64,000 nt of DNA from Shimia ponticola (GTDB lineage Bacteria; Pseudomonadota; Alphaproteobacteria; Rhodobacterales; Rhodobacteraceae). The notes beneath the pieces are model-generated. The model had not been told where the DNA came from and searched no databases. It saw only the letters and a program-made list of their open reading frames with translations. Location: assembly GCF_007995215.1 (NCBI RefSeq), contig NZ_VCDK01000001.1, positions 124,001 to 188,000 of the forward strand, in the 5' to 3' direction. Position 1 is the first letter of the stretch. Each line of letters begins with the position of its first letter. Positions 25,994 to 34,452 of the stretch are shown here, one piece after another. The translations under genes were made by a program, and so were the position numbers.

Positions 25994-25998
25994 TTTCC

Positions 25999-26910
25999 AT
26001 GCATTTGGAGATGAAGCATCTGCGCGCTGTGCGCACGATCCACGAAGCAGGCGGTCTGAGCCGTGCGGCCGATATTCTGCACCTCACGCAATCGGCGCTG
26101 AGCCATCAGATCAAGGCGTTGGAAGAACAGGTCGGGGTCGAGCTTTTCGTGAGACGTTCCAAGCCGCTGAAATTGTCCAGCGCCGGGATGCGCATTTTGC
26201 GGCTGGCTGACAAGGTGCTGCCCGAAGTCGCGGCATTGGAGGAAGAGTTTCGCGGACTGCATGCCGGCAAAACAGGGCGCATGCATATCGCTATTGAATG
26301 CCATGCCTGCTTTGAATGGCTTTTTCCTGTTTTAGAGGCGTTTCGGAAAGCCTGGCCCGATGTGGATGTGGACATTCGCCCCGGTCTTGCCTTTGACGCC
26401 ATGACGGCGTTGGAAAAAGAAGAGATTGATCTTGTTGTGTCGTCGGACCCTGAGGATATTGACGGCATCACATTCTCACCGCTCTTTGACTATGAAGCCG
26501 TGTTTGTGGCCGCGTCGCAGCACCCGTTGGCAAGCAAGGACTTCATCGAGGCCGAAGACTTTCGCGACGAATTGCTGATCACCTATCCAGTGGACCGCTC
26601 ACGGCTTGATGTGTTTTCTCAGTTGCTGATGCCAGCCCGGGTTGAACCACGCGCGATCCGGCAGGTGGAACTGACGGCGGTCATCCTGCTTCTTGTGGCT
26701 TCCAACCGGGGCGTTGCTGTTTTGCCGGATTGGGTGGTGCGCGAAGTGCGGTATTCGTCCGACTACGTGACGCGGCCCCTGACCGAAAATGGCGTCACGC
26801 GGCGTCTATACGCCGCAGTCCGTGAGGATGAGGCCACCAAACCCTACATGGCACATTTGCTGAGGCTCGCGCGGACGGAGCCTGTCAAATTGCAAAAAGG
26901 GCAGGGTTAG
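25999..26910 (+). CDS. metR: LysR-type transcriptional regulator, MetR-like
   Basis: The protein has 303 residues. The N-terminal helix-turn-helix GGLSRAADILHLTQSALSHQ and an effector domain (about 95-295) define the LysR family. The sequence EMKHLRAVRTIHEAGGLSRAA and the segment HACFEWLFPVLEAF are as in MetR, the homocysteine-responsive activator of met genes. The gene is divergent from metF across a dyad-bearing intergenic region, which supports the assignment. Homocysteine as ligand is family inference. Confidence 0.85.
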   Translation: MHLEMKHLRAVRTIHEAGGLSRAADILHLTQSALSHQIKALEEQVGVELFVRRSKPLKLSSAGMRILRLADKVLPEVAALEEEFRGLHAGKTGRMHIAIECHACFEWLFPVLEAFRKAWPDVDVDIRPGLAFDAMTALEKEEIDLVVSSDPEDIDGITFSPLFDYEAVFVAASQHPLASKDFIEAEDFRDELLITYPVDRSRLDVFSQLLMPARVEPRAIRQVELTAVILLLVASNRGVAVLPDWVVREVRYSSDYVTRPLTENGVTRRLYAAVREDEATKPYMAHLLRLARTEPVKLQKGQG

Positions 26911-27017
26911 CTGCGACGCTGCGCCCGCCAAGAAATTGCGTCGTCGGCACGCTTGGGTCTTGGCCTGTGTGCAAGGCTTGTGTAGACGGCGCGCTTGTCT
27001 AGCTTCAGGAATGTCCC

Positions 27018-27803
27018 ATGCAAGGTTCTGCCAATCTGAATATCATGATCAAAGCGGCCCGCGCGGCTGGGCGGTCGTTGGTCAAGGACTTCCGCGAGGT
27101 CGAGAACCTGCAGGTTTCGTCCAAAGGTCCGGGTGATTTCGTCAGCAAGGCCGACATTGCCGCCGAAGAAATCCTGAAAGAACAACTGATGGAAGCGCGG
27201 CCCAACTATGGATGGTTGGGCGAGGAAGGCGGCGGAGTCGAAGGGTCTGATCCGACCCGTCGCTGGATTGTGGACCCGCTGGATGGCACCACGAACTTTT
27301 TGCACGGCATGCCGCACTGGGCGGTATCCATCGCGTTGGAGCATAAAGGGCAGATTGTAGCGGGCGTTATCTTTGACGCGGCCAAAGACGAGATGTTCTA
27401 CGCTGAAAAGGGTCTCGGTGCCTTTGTAAACGAAAGCCGCCTGCGTGTATCCGGTCGGCGCAGCCTGATTGACTGCGTGTTTGCGACAGGCCTGCCCTTT
27501 GCGGGCCGACGCGAGTTGCCCGAAACCCTGCAAGATCTTGCGCGGCTTTTGCCTGCGACTGCCGGTGTGCGCCGTTGGGGCTCAGCCTCGCTTGATTTGG
27601 CCTATGTGGCGGCTGGTCGTTACGACGGCTTCTGGGAGCGCGGATTGAACATCTGGGACATTGCCGCAGGTGTGCTGATCGTGAAAGAGGCCGGTGGTTT
27701 TGTCGAAGGTCTGGTGGCGGATACCGATCCGCTGGAAACCGGTGACGTGATTTGCGCCAACGATCCAGTATTTCCGGCGTTTTCCAAGATCATTCGCGAC
27801 TAA
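27018..27803 (+). CDS. suhB: inositol monophosphatase family protein (SuhB-like)
   Basis: The protein has 261 residues. Metal-site motifs are intact: GEEGG in the second helix region, WIVDPLDGTTNF (Asp-x-Leu-Asp-Gly-Thr) and GLNIWDIAAG near the C-terminus. The family dephosphorylates inositol 1-phosphate with Mg2+; SuhB also acts in ribosome biogenesis in enterobacteria. The ATG at 27018 follows a short leader after the LysR gene. It ends convergently with the rhomboid gene, 9 bases apart. Confidence 0.93.
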   Translation: MQGSANLNIMIKAARAAGRSLVKDFREVENLQVSSKGPGDFVSKADIAAEEILKEQLMEARPNYGWLGEEGGGVEGSDPTRRWIVDPLDGTTNFLHGMPHWAVSIALEHKGQIVAGVIFDAAKDEMFYAEKGLGAFVNESRLRVSGRRSLIDCVFATGLPFAGRRELPETLQDLARLLPATAGVRRWGSASLDLAYVAAGRYDGFWERGLNIWDIAAGVLIVKEAGGFVEGLVADTDPLETGDVICANDPVFPAFSKIIRD

Positions 27804-27812
27804 GACAGCGTC

Positions 27813-28562
27813 TTACGACCGTTTTCGGCGGACCTTTGGCACATTGGATTTCTGAAAGGCATATTGCGTTTCAGGATGTGGTGGATGGCCGTCTGTGCGA
27901 CGCCAGAACCGCGTTCCACCCCGGTTGGTCCAGATCGGGATACATAAGATGAACCCGACCACAAACCCGCCTGCATGCGCCCAATAGGCGACGCCGCCGC
28001 CGGCTGCCTGATCGGCCACGCCTGCCACGATCTGAAACCCGAACCAAAGAGCTAACATGATCCACGCGGGCACTGGGAACACGCGGAAAAACACGATCAG
28101 GATCAACAGGATGTCGACCCGCGCCTTGGGAAACAGCAAAAGGTATCCGCCCATAATACCCGCAATCGCGCCCGAGGCGCCCACCATCGGGATTTGTGAG
28201 CTGGGATCGACGGCGACCTGCGCAAGCGCCGCGCCCACGCCGCAGACCAGATAAAAGATCAAGAAACCAACATGCCCGAATTGATCCTCAAGATTGTCAC
28301 CGAAGATCCATAAGAACAGCATGTTGCCCGCCAGATGCATCCAGCCTCCATGCAGGAACATCGACGAAAAGAAGGTCTCCCAATTGCGGCCATCGGCGAC
28401 ATTTTCAGGCACAAGTCCCCAGACCTGATAAAAGCGGAACAGCGCGACCTCGTTCCCGGCGAGATTCTGATAACTCAGGAATATCAGGATATTGGCTGCG
28501 AGGAGCGTGTAGGTGACTAATGGAATACGCTCGGACGGGTTATGATCGCGAATTGGAAACAT
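27813..28562 (-). CDS. rhomboid family intramembrane serine protease
   Basis: The protein has 249 residues and six membrane segments. The catalytic Ser is in GASGAIAG (Ser130) and the catalytic His in YWAHAGGFVVG (His196). The WMHLAGNMLFLWIFGDNLED segment is the hallmark second-helix region of bacterial rhomboids. They cut substrate transmembrane helices in the inner membrane. The start at 28562 gives the expected MFPIRDHNPS cytoplasmic end; the frame upstream has no similarity. Confidence 0.93.
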   Translation of the reverse strand: MFPIRDHNPSERIPLVTYTLLAANILIFLSYQNLAGNEVALFRFYQVWGLVPENVADGRNWETFFSSMFLHGGWMHLAGNMLFLWIFGDNLEDQFGHVGFLIFYLVCGVGAALAQVAVDPSSQIPMVGASGAIAGIMGGYLLLFPKARVDILLILIVFFRVFPVPAWIMLALWFGFQIVAGVADQAAGGGVAYWAHAGGFVVGFILCIPIWTNRGGTRFWRRTDGHPPHPETQYAFQKSNVPKVRRKRS

Positions 28563-28642
28563 GCACGTGACTTGGGGCTGTCTGTCGGGGCGCGTCAAGG
28601 GCCAGACTTGACTTGTGAGGCTGCGAGCGCACCATTTTGCGC

Positions 28643-29200
28643 ATGAGACACACGATATTCGCTTCATTCATGTCTGCCTTGGCTGCGATCCCCGTGACGG
28701 GATGGGCCGAGACCTGCCCCCTCAACAAGGATATCGCTGCCGCTGAGAGCGAGTTATTCGTCCAGATCCGGCAGGCACAACGGGGGGATGTCGTCCCCCC
28801 GCTATCGGATGCCCTTTGGGAATTGTGGACCGACGCGCCGGACGACAAAGCGCAAGCATTGCTGGACGAAGGAATGCGCGCGCTTCGCTTGGGCGACTAT
28901 CGTCTCGCCGAACTGCGTTTGGATGAATTGATTGCCTACTGCCCGAACTATGCCGAAGGCTATAATCAGCGCGCCTTTGCCGAGTATCTGCAATTCAATT
29001 ACAGCGCCGCATTGCCATTACTCGATCAGGCTGAAAGCCTGTCGCCGCGCCATCTGGGTGTTTTAACGGGGAAGGCGCTGACGCATGTTGCGCTGGGCGA
29101 TGTAGAGGCCGCGCAGGAGCCGCTCAAAAAAGCCGTCCGCCTGAACCCTTGGCTCAGCGAACGCGCGCTTTTGCTTGAGCCTTTGGGACAAGAGTTATAG
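28643..29200 (+). CDS. periplasmic TPR-repeat protein
   Basis: The protein has 185 residues. A signal peptide ends at GWA before ETCPLNK, then come tandem helical repeats: ALLDEGMRALRLGDYRLAELRLDEL, YNQRAFAEYLQFNYSAALPLL and TGKALTHVALGDVEAAQEPL, with the Ala, Gly and Tyr spacing of tetratricopeptide repeats. The role is probably a protein-protein scaffold in the periplasm. The ATG at 28643 is preferred over the upstream TTG. It is divergent from the rhomboid gene and followed by tRNA-Leu. Confidence 0.75.
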   Translation: MRHTIFASFMSALAAIPVTGWAETCPLNKDIAAAESELFVQIRQAQRGDVVPPLSDALWELWTDAPDDKAQALLDEGMRALRLGDYRLAELRLDELIAYCPNYAEGYNQRAFAEYLQFNYSAALPLLDQAESLSPRHLGVLTGKALTHVALGDVEAAQEPLKKAVRLNPWLSERALLLEPLGQEL

Positions 29201-29216
29201 CACCCATCTCACGCTG

Positions 29217-29302
29217 GCCCGCGTGATGGAATGGTAGACATAGGGGACTTAAAATCCCTAGGCCCTAGTGCCGTGCCGGTTCGAGTCCGGCCGCGGGTAC
29301 CA
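29217..29302 (+). tRNA. tRNA-Leu (TAA)
   Basis: An 86-nt tRNA with acceptor GCCCGCG (29217-29223) pairing with CGCGGGT (29292-29298), a long variable arm as in class II tRNAs, and anticodon TAA in ACTTAAAAT. The T arm GGTTCGAGTCC is intact. CCA is encoded at 29300-29302. The first acceptor pair is G-U. Confidence 0.96.
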
Positions 29303-29434
29303 GCGTAATCCAGTAATCCAACCCTCCCTGAATGCGTCGCCGGACACGCAAAAACGACACCATGCTCTGGGGATTGCATGATGCCGTTCGCCGCGGGGGA
29401 ACGCGGTGGAGTGGACCGTTGACGCGCGCGCCTG

Positions 29435-29713
29435 TCAGCAGCCTTTTTCTTCGGCGACCTGCCGTGCGGCCGCGGAATAGCCGCCGTCACCAACAAGTGG
29501 GTTTGTAATGGCCCTGGCCGAGGCTGCGATTTCGGCGTTGATGGCGGCGCAATCCATGGCGCGGAAGCGGCGCAGATGGGAATTGCGCGCAACGCCAGCG
29601 GTCGCTGCCGAGGTGACAGCCTGGCTTGCAACGACGCCAGCGGCACCGCCCATGCAGCCCGACAGCGTTGTGGATGCGATGGCCATCGCCACGATAAGTG
29701 ATTTGGTGTGCAT
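29435..29713 (-). CDS. small putative lipoprotein
   Basis: The protein has 92 residues. It begins MHTKSLIVAMAIASTTLSGC, a lipoprotein signal with lipobox LSGC, then a Gly/Ala-rich helix and a C-terminal domain with AMDCAAINAEI. The start at 29713 is set by this signal. It is divergent from the TbpB-like lipoprotein gene and carries an upstream operator (29771-29786) of the shared palindrome type. Function unknown; it may be part of the same surface system. Confidence 0.75.
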   Translation of the reverse strand: MHTKSLIVAMAIASTTLSGCMGGAAGVVASQAVTSAATAGVARNSHLRRFRAMDCAAINAEIAASARAITNPLVGDGGYSAAARQVAEEKGC

Positions 29714-29770
29714 GAATAACTCCTGAAGAAAGGGATAGCCCTCGCTACGAGCAAGGACTGCACTTGGACA

Positions 29771-29786
29771 TCCCCTGAATGGGGGA
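29771..29786. promoter_or_regulatory. palindromic operator candidate, site 1
   Basis: TCCCCTGAATGGGGGA matches the 16-bp palindrome TCCCCTGATCAGGGGA at 13 of 16 positions. It is 58 bases upstream of the start of the small lipoprotein gene (29713, minus strand). Confidence 0.55.
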
Positions 29787-29843
29787 GTTTCGTGCAAAAA
29801 CAGTGTCTTGTGGTGGGTGCCGACCTTCAGAAACCTGTCGATT

Positions 29844-29859
29844 TCCCCTGATCAGGGGA
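29844..29859. promoter_or_regulatory. perfect 16-bp palindromic operator candidate, site 2
   Basis: TCCCCTGATCAGGGGA is a perfect palindrome 77-92 bases before the ATG of the TbpB-like lipoprotein. Its centre is 73 bases from site 1, between two divergent genes. It is the best-formed copy of the motif that recurs at 29771, 32571, 32594 and 34453. Confidence 0.7.
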
Positions 29860-29935
29860 TCGTTCAAAACGCCTCAAACCGGCACGTTCCCCGCGTGTGC
29901 CTGACACGGTCGGGCTTTGGTGAAACGAGGATTAC

Positions 29936-30580
29936 ATGAAGAATATTGTGAAAACCGGTGTGGCTGTTTTGTGTTGCGCAGCGCTGGCGGGGTGTCTGGG
30001 CGGCGGTGGCTCGGGTGGATCAGGCAATGGTGCTGGTGGGTCTGGCGGCGGCGGGGGTGGCTCGCTCTCGAACTATGAACGCGAATTCAACCGCGTGAAT
30101 GGTACGCAGGCCACTTTGACGCGGCTCTCAGGTACCGCAAGCTACACGGGTCAGGTGTCCATCCGCACTGATCCCAATGTGCAAGACAGCGACACCGTCG
30201 AGGGTGACCTGAACATGGACATCAACTTTGACGCCGGTGCCAACCCGATCAGTGCGACCGCGACGAATTTCAGCGGTGTTGTGAACGGCCAGCAGACGGA
30301 TATCACCGGCACACTGAGCACGGCGAATGCCCAAAACCAAGTGAACGCGATCACGGCGACGAACACGGGTGTGGGCATCGTCACGGGCATGTCGGTTGGT
30401 CTGGAAGGTACGCTCTCTGACCCGAATGGCAGCCTGTCTGGCGATGCGTTGATGACGTTGCAGGGCAATTTCCGTGGCAACAACGGCGCTGGCGTGAGCG
30501 GTGCAGCCGCTGTTGCAATTGATCCAAGCAGTGGCCCAGCCGTCATCACAGGCGGAACGTTCTACGCGGATCGCAACTAA
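29936..30580 (+). CDS. TbpB-like surface lipoprotein, candidate Slam substrate
   Basis: The protein has 214 residues. The signal peptide ends in lipobox LAGC with Cys20, followed by a flexible Gly/Ser run (about 21-43) and then a beta-rich domain. The late segments FSGVVNGQQTDITGTL, ALMTLQGNFRGNNGAGVSGA and GGTFYAD resemble the C-terminal eight-strand barrel of the transferrin-binding protein B family, which is the part recognised by Slam translocons. The next gene encodes a Slam-type protein, strongly supporting that this lipoprotein is exposed at the cell surface. Its ligand is unknown. A terminator follows directly. Confidence 0.78.
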   Translation: MKNIVKTGVAVLCCAALAGCLGGGGSGGSGNGAGGSGGGGGGSLSNYEREFNRVNGTQATLTRLSGTASYTGQVSIRTDPNVQDSDTVEGDLNMDINFDAGANPISATATNFSGVVNGQQTDITGTLSTANAQNQVNAITATNTGVGIVTGMSVGLEGTLSDPNGSLSGDALMTLQGNFRGNNGAGVSGAAAVAIDPSSGPAVITGGTFYADRN

Positions 30581-30604
30581 GGTGGTCAGCACCCAAACAC
30601 TCTG

Positions 30605-30634
30605 GACCCGCGCAAGCCATTGCGCGGGTCTTTT
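30605..30634 (+). terminator. intrinsic terminator/attenuator between lipoprotein and Slam genes
   Basis: GACCCGCGCAA (30605-30615) and TTGCGCGGGTC (30620-30630) form a perfect 11-bp stem with a GCCA loop, followed by TTTT. It starts 25 bases after the lipoprotein stop and ends 8 bases before the preferred Slam ATG, so most transcripts should stop here and only read-through reaches the translocon gene. Confidence 0.9.
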
Positions 30635-30641
30635 GCGCAAA

Positions 30642-31850
30642 ATGGCGGGAGGATTGGGGCGTGTAGCTGTCCTGGCGACAGCGATTTTGGCGCAGACCCC
30701 GGAACAAGCCGCAGCGTCCACGTTGTCGGCTGAGGCCCAGTGGGATGCGGCTCTGGCGGCGATGGCCAGCGGCGATCATCGGACTGCGATCCCGATCCTT
30801 GAGGCCTTGGTCGCCCGCAACCCACGGCATGTGGAATACCGGTTCGAATTGGCCCTAGCGCTTTATCGGGCGGGCATTCGCGACCGGGCGGCATTTCATC
30901 TGGAGTATTTGCGCGGAGCGCCCCTGACGATGGGGCAGCAGGCAGCCGTCGGTCATTTGACGCGTGAGGTTGAGACCGACAGCGATTGGTCGGGATACCT
31001 GAGTTTCAGCATTGAGCCGCAGACCAACACCAGCGGCCAGACACAGGATGACCAGTTTTTGCTGGGTGGATTTGCGTTTTCTCTTGATGACAGCGCGCAA
31101 GGAGAAAGCGGGACGCTGTTCCGGCTCAAGATGGGGGGCGCTTACCGCCCGACACTTGGCACCGACTGGCGCGGTGATTTTGGCATTCATCTGGAAACTG
31201 TCCGTGGCCCTCATACGCGGCTCTATCAGGATCACGCGACGTTTAGCCTTGGGCTGGCACCACAATTGACCGGCGGGCGAAAGCTGACTTTTGGCACCCG
31301 GCTCGCCTGGCATAGCTATGGCAGTGGCGATTTGAACAGGTCGGAAAGTGTCTATGTGAATTACGGTTGGCGACCGCATGCGGCGGGGCGCATTCATTTG
31401 GGCTGGTCCGCACGGCAAACGGAGTTCGATGACCCTCTGCGCCCGGATTTGAAAGAGGTGACGGCGACCGCTTTGTATAGCCACGCCATCGGCGGCAATG
31501 CACGGATTGATGCGTCAATTTCTCGAACGAACTATCACAGCGACGACGCGCTTGATGCAGGCCGGCGCTACGGCGCGTCACTTTCGGCGATCTATGCGTT
31601 TGACGGGGGCTTTGTCGGGGGGCTGACAATCTCAGGCCAGGACGATCGTCGGGACGGGATCGTGCGGCTCTTTGGGGTTCAGCGCCACGAACAGAAGCAC
31701 ACCGTTGAACTGCGCCTGCATCATGCGCAGTTCAACGTGTTTGGCTTCGCACCGCAGCTTAAGCTGGGATACGAGCGCAATAATTCATCGATCCCACTCA
31801 GCGACTATGAAAACCGATACGCGACGCTGAGCCTCACGCGCGAGTTTTAG
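30642..31850 (+). CDS. Slam-type surface lipoprotein assembly modifier (TPR + DUF560 barrel)
   Basis: The protein has 402 residues. A signal peptide (MAGGLGRVAVLATAILA region) precedes a TPR-like helical part (about 30-100, ALAAMASGDHRTAIPILEALVARNP) and a C-terminal outer-membrane barrel (about 115-402) with alternating strands. The last segment, NNSSIPLSDYENRYATLSLT, with a final Phe, is the hallmark of the DUF560 barrel of Slam. Slam moves lipoproteins such as TbpB across the outer membrane. The ATG at 30642 is preferred: an alternative GTG at 30582 would place the terminator hairpin inside the coding sequence. The stop overlaps the convergent regulator by 4 bases. Confidence 0.85.
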   Translation: MAGGLGRVAVLATAILAQTPEQAAASTLSAEAQWDAALAAMASGDHRTAIPILEALVARNPRHVEYRFELALALYRAGIRDRAAFHLEYLRGAPLTMGQQAAVGHLTREVETDSDWSGYLSFSIEPQTNTSGQTQDDQFLLGGFAFSLDDSAQGESGTLFRLKMGGAYRPTLGTDWRGDFGIHLETVRGPHTRLYQDHATFSLGLAPQLTGGRKLTFGTRLAWHSYGSGDLNRSESVYVNYGWRPHAAGRIHLGWSARQTEFDDPLRPDLKEVTATALYSHAIGGNARIDASISRTNYHSDDALDAGRRYGASLSAIYAFDGGFVGGLTISGQDDRRDGIVRLFGVQRHEQKHTVELRLHHAQFNVFGFAPQLKLGYERNNSSIPLSDYENRYATLSLTREF

Positions 31851-32539
31851 CCAAGCAAGCCCAGCCGGGCGGCCTGAAACGCTGCTTCGGCGCGGCAATT
31901 GATGCCAAGTTTGCGGTAGATGGATTTGATGTGGCAGGCCACGGTTGATGGCGCCAATTCAAGAGCTGCGGCCGCATCGGCGACACGCAGTCCCTGACCT
32001 ATCAGGCGCAGCACATCTGTCTCGCGCGCCGTAAGATCAGTGCCACTGCTGAGAAGCGGCCCCGTGCGTCGAAAATGCGTGACAATGCGTTCGGCAATCG
32101 CAGGGGACAGTGCGACGCCCCCATAAGCAATCTGGATCAGCGCCGCTGTCATCTGGGTTTCTGCATCCTTGCGGCAGACAACACCCGCCGCGCCGTATCC
32201 AAATGCCTCGACAATGACCGGGTCGGAACAATCGGCCAGTACCGCAACCAACGCAGGCATGGGCGCGCGATTTGTGGTGACGATCTTGCGGGAAACGCGC
32301 CGCAAGTGAGCCATGCCCAGATCACCGGGGGCCACGTCCACAAGGATGACATCCGGTCGGTGAGCCACCATCAAGGGCTCAATCTGCAACAGGTCCCCTG
32401 TTGCAATGTCCGCGTTTGGAAAAGCGGATCGAGCCGGTCCACTCAACCGGGCTCGATCCGGGCGCCTAGCCCCCAATATCAGGACTTGCTTAATCTCCGA
32501 GGACGCCACCTCGGTCGTTTGCGCAGGAAAACTTTGCAC
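31847..32539 (-). CDS. NarL/LuxR-family response-regulator-like transcription factor
   Basis: The protein has 230 residues. An N-terminal receiver-like domain (VILVDVAPGD with the likely phosphorylated Asp, then GAAGVVCRKDA with the conserved Lys) precedes a LuxR helix-turn-helix (LTARETDVLRLIGQGLRVAD... VACHIKSIYRKLGI). The usual first acidic pair is missing from the receiver, so phosphorylation is uncertain. No histidine kinase is nearby. Two copies of the shared palindrome lie 32-70 bases upstream, suggesting autoregulation or control by the LuxR-hydrolase protein encoded just upstream on the same strand. Confidence 0.85.
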   Translation of the reverse strand: MQSFPAQTTEVASSEIKQVLILGARRPDRARLSGPARSAFPNADIATGDLLQIEPLMVAHRPDVILVDVAPGDLGMAHLRRVSRKIVTTNRAPMPALVAVLADCSDPVIVEAFGYGAAGVVCRKDAETQMTAALIQIAYGGVALSPAIAERIVTHFRRTGPLLSSGTDLTARETDVLRLIGQGLRVADAAAALELAPSTVACHIKSIYRKLGINCRAEAAFQAARLGLLG

Positions 32540-32570
32540 GCTCCACTCCGAAAAACCATTTTCAAATCAG

Positions 32571-32609
32571 TCCCCTGTTCGCGGGATCCATAGACACCTG
32601 AACAGGGGA
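32571..32609. promoter_or_regulatory. paired palindromic operator candidates, sites 3 and 4
   Basis: TCCCCTGTTCGCGGGA (32571-32586) and ACACCTGAACAGGGGA (32594-32609) each match TCCCCTGATCAGGGGA at 13 of 16 positions, and their outer halves are inverted copies of each other. The centres are 23 bases apart, about two helix turns. They lie between the LuxR-hydrolase stop and the regulator start at 32539. Confidence 0.6.
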
Positions 32610-32642
32610 CCTCTGTTTTCGGAGAGGTTTGGGATTCTGCCA

Positions 32643-34409
32643 TCACCCCGCGGGGTTAACGGTCTCAAAAAACTGTCTGGTTTCAGAAAAAACCTGATCG
32701 AATCCCCGATAAAGCAGGTCTGATCCGTAACCTTTGACAATGAGCGGCGGATTTTGCCCCTCTTGTTCAAGGAATTCCTCGACAAAGCTGTGATCGAGAA
32801 TCTGGTCCACGTCGCCATGCATCCAATGCTGCGGCAAGTCACGGAGGTGGTTGTAGGCATCGCTCCAGTCCGACATGGCCGATTTGCCATCCCAAACCAT
32901 CGCCTTGGGGTCCTGCGCCGATGTATGGAGCATCCCCAGTTCGAAGAGCCGCGCAAATTCCGGATCAGTCAAAGTCTGCTGCTCAACGCCATCCTTGCCA
33001 AAGAACTCGCGATAAAACGCAACCGGGCCGGTTTTTCGCCATGTCCGGAAGCCAGCGCGCAACATGATCTCAAGCAGTTGCGGCGCATAGACGACCGTTG
33101 CTGCCGCAACGCGCGTCTCACGGTTCATCTTGCGCAGCATGTATTTGCGGATCGGGACACCCGCGCCGTTCATGGCAGCCCCCAAAACACGACCTGGCAT
33201 TGCACCCGCTGCCCGGCAGGCAAAACTGATCCCGGCGTGGTGGACCCAGAAGGCCACCTTGTCGATGCCCAAATGGTCCAGCACCCTTTGGGTGTCTTCA
33301 GTCACCGTGGCGTTGAAATCCGGCCAGCGCGTTGGCGGCGCGCTGCGCCCGAAACCGGGGCGCGAAATGCCGATGACGCGCAGCCCAGCCGCCCGAAACG
33401 AGGCGATCATGTGCGGCGTAAAAAACGGACCAACGATGAGCCCATGCCAGAACAGGATCGGTTGCCCGTCAGGGTCGCCATATTCAAAAACCTGAACCTC
33501 GCGCCCCTGTCCAACAGAGACCATGCGCGCACTAGAGAGCGTTGGGCCAGACATCGCCGGAGGCGATAATTGCTCGACTGTGACTGTCGGTCCTAGATAG
33601 GCATAAGCCAACGCCGTCGCGTGAACATCCGCCATCTGGGTTGCGCCGAATTTGCGGAGGATCGATTTTGCCTGCGCCTTGACCGTCTCGCGTGATTTGC
33701 CAAGCATTTCAGCGGTTTGCGTCTGGGATGACCCGGATAACAACTTGAGCAACACCTCAAGTTCGGCCTCGGTCAGGCCAAATTCCTTGATCGCGAACTG
33801 CAGGACCTCAGGTGTCCAATGCACATAGCTTATCGTCAGCTGTACCTGCGGATCGGTATCAGCATGGATCGAATAATTGTCGCGCTTCATACAGCGGGTG
33901 ATCAGCATGTCTTCGCGATGCTCGAAGGACAGCGGCAGAACCGATGTCCCCTGAAAAATGCCTTTGCGGGCATTGGCGACCAACCGGTCGACCGCGACCT
34001 TGCTGTCGGCATCCAAAGGCAGCTCATCTAGGTGACAGGGGAGACTGCGTTCGATCAGCGCCTCTGCAGCCGAATTCCCTGTGATCTGGTTGGTTTCGAG
34101 GTGAATGCAAATGTTTGCCAACCGTTCACCGGGATCGGCGGCTGTTTGTGGGTTGTCGGCTTCGGCAAACAGCGTGCGTTGCAGTCGGGTGATGTGTTTT
34201 CGAAAACTCGCCAGCTCATCCAAACTGCTCGGAATGTCATCCGCAAGATCGCGCTGTCCCGATTGGGAAAAGAAGAACAGATCCGATGCGACGACCATCT
34301 CGGCATAGGGATCGGTCGTCTCGGAGGCCTCGTAAAGCTTGTCGAGCAGTTCAAGCATGCGCTCAAGCGCGGACGGTACAAAGTCTTTTGGCATGAATAG
34401 ATTGTCCAA
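32643..34409 (-). CDS. LuxR helix-turn-helix fused to a degenerate alpha/beta-hydrolase domain
   Basis: The protein has 588 residues. Residues 1-200 form an unfamiliar, mostly helical sensor-like part. A LuxR helix-turn-helix follows at about 210-270 (FGLTEAELEVLLKLL, ETVKAQAKSILRKFG). Residues 300-585 form an alpha/beta-hydrolase fold with the oxyanion HG motif intact (FWHGLIVG, 320-327) and PGFGRS. The nucleophile elbow reads VHHAGIS (389-395) where GxSxG is expected, with Ala392 at the Ser position, and the C-terminal His position reads GYGSD (560-564). It is probably a ligand-sensing pseudo-hydrolase that regulates transcription. A copy of the palindrome lies upstream (34453-34468). Confidence 0.82.
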   Translation of the reverse strand: MDNLFMPKDFVPSALERMLELLDKLYEASETTDPYAEMVVASDLFFFSQSGQRDLADDIPSSLDELASFRKHITRLQRTLFAEADNPQTAADPGERLANICIHLETNQITGNSAAEALIERSLPCHLDELPLDADSKVAVDRLVANARKGIFQGTSVLPLSFEHREDMLITRCMKRDNYSIHADTDPQVQLTISYVHWTPEVLQFAIKEFGLTEAELEVLLKLLSGSSQTQTAEMLGKSRETVKAQAKSILRKFGATQMADVHATALAYAYLGPTVTVEQLSPPAMSGPTLSSARMVSVGQGREVQVFEYGDPDGQPILFWHGLIVGPFFTPHMIASFRAAGLRVIGISRPGFGRSAPPTRWPDFNATVTEDTQRVLDHLGIDKVAFWVHHAGISFACRAAGAMPGRVLGAAMNGAGVPIRKYMLRKMNRETRVAAATVVYAPQLLEIMLRAGFRTWRKTGPVAFYREFFGKDGVEQQTLTDPEFARLFELGMLHTSAQDPKAMVWDGKSAMSDWSDAYNHLRDLPQHWMHGDVDQILDHSFVEEFLEQEGQNPPLIVKGYGSDLLYRGFDQVFSETRQFFETVNPAG

Positions 34410-34452
34410 CCCCTTGGCACAAAATAGAGAATTCTGCGACCAAAGGTCAAAC

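Noticed and set aside
25914-25998. A SAM or SAH riboswitch before metF
   Set aside because: The divergent region is only 85 bases and shows a dyad suited to a LysR protein, not the conserved cores of these riboswitches.
26907-27533. A 208-codon minus-strand frame
   Set aside because: It is antisense to suhB, whose metal-binding motifs are complete.
32394-32409. A further half-site TCCCCTGTTG inside the NarL-type regulator gene, with a 7-bp dyad CAACAGG/CCTGTTG
   Set aside because: It lies within coding sequence and only the left half matches the palindrome, so it was not counted as an operator.
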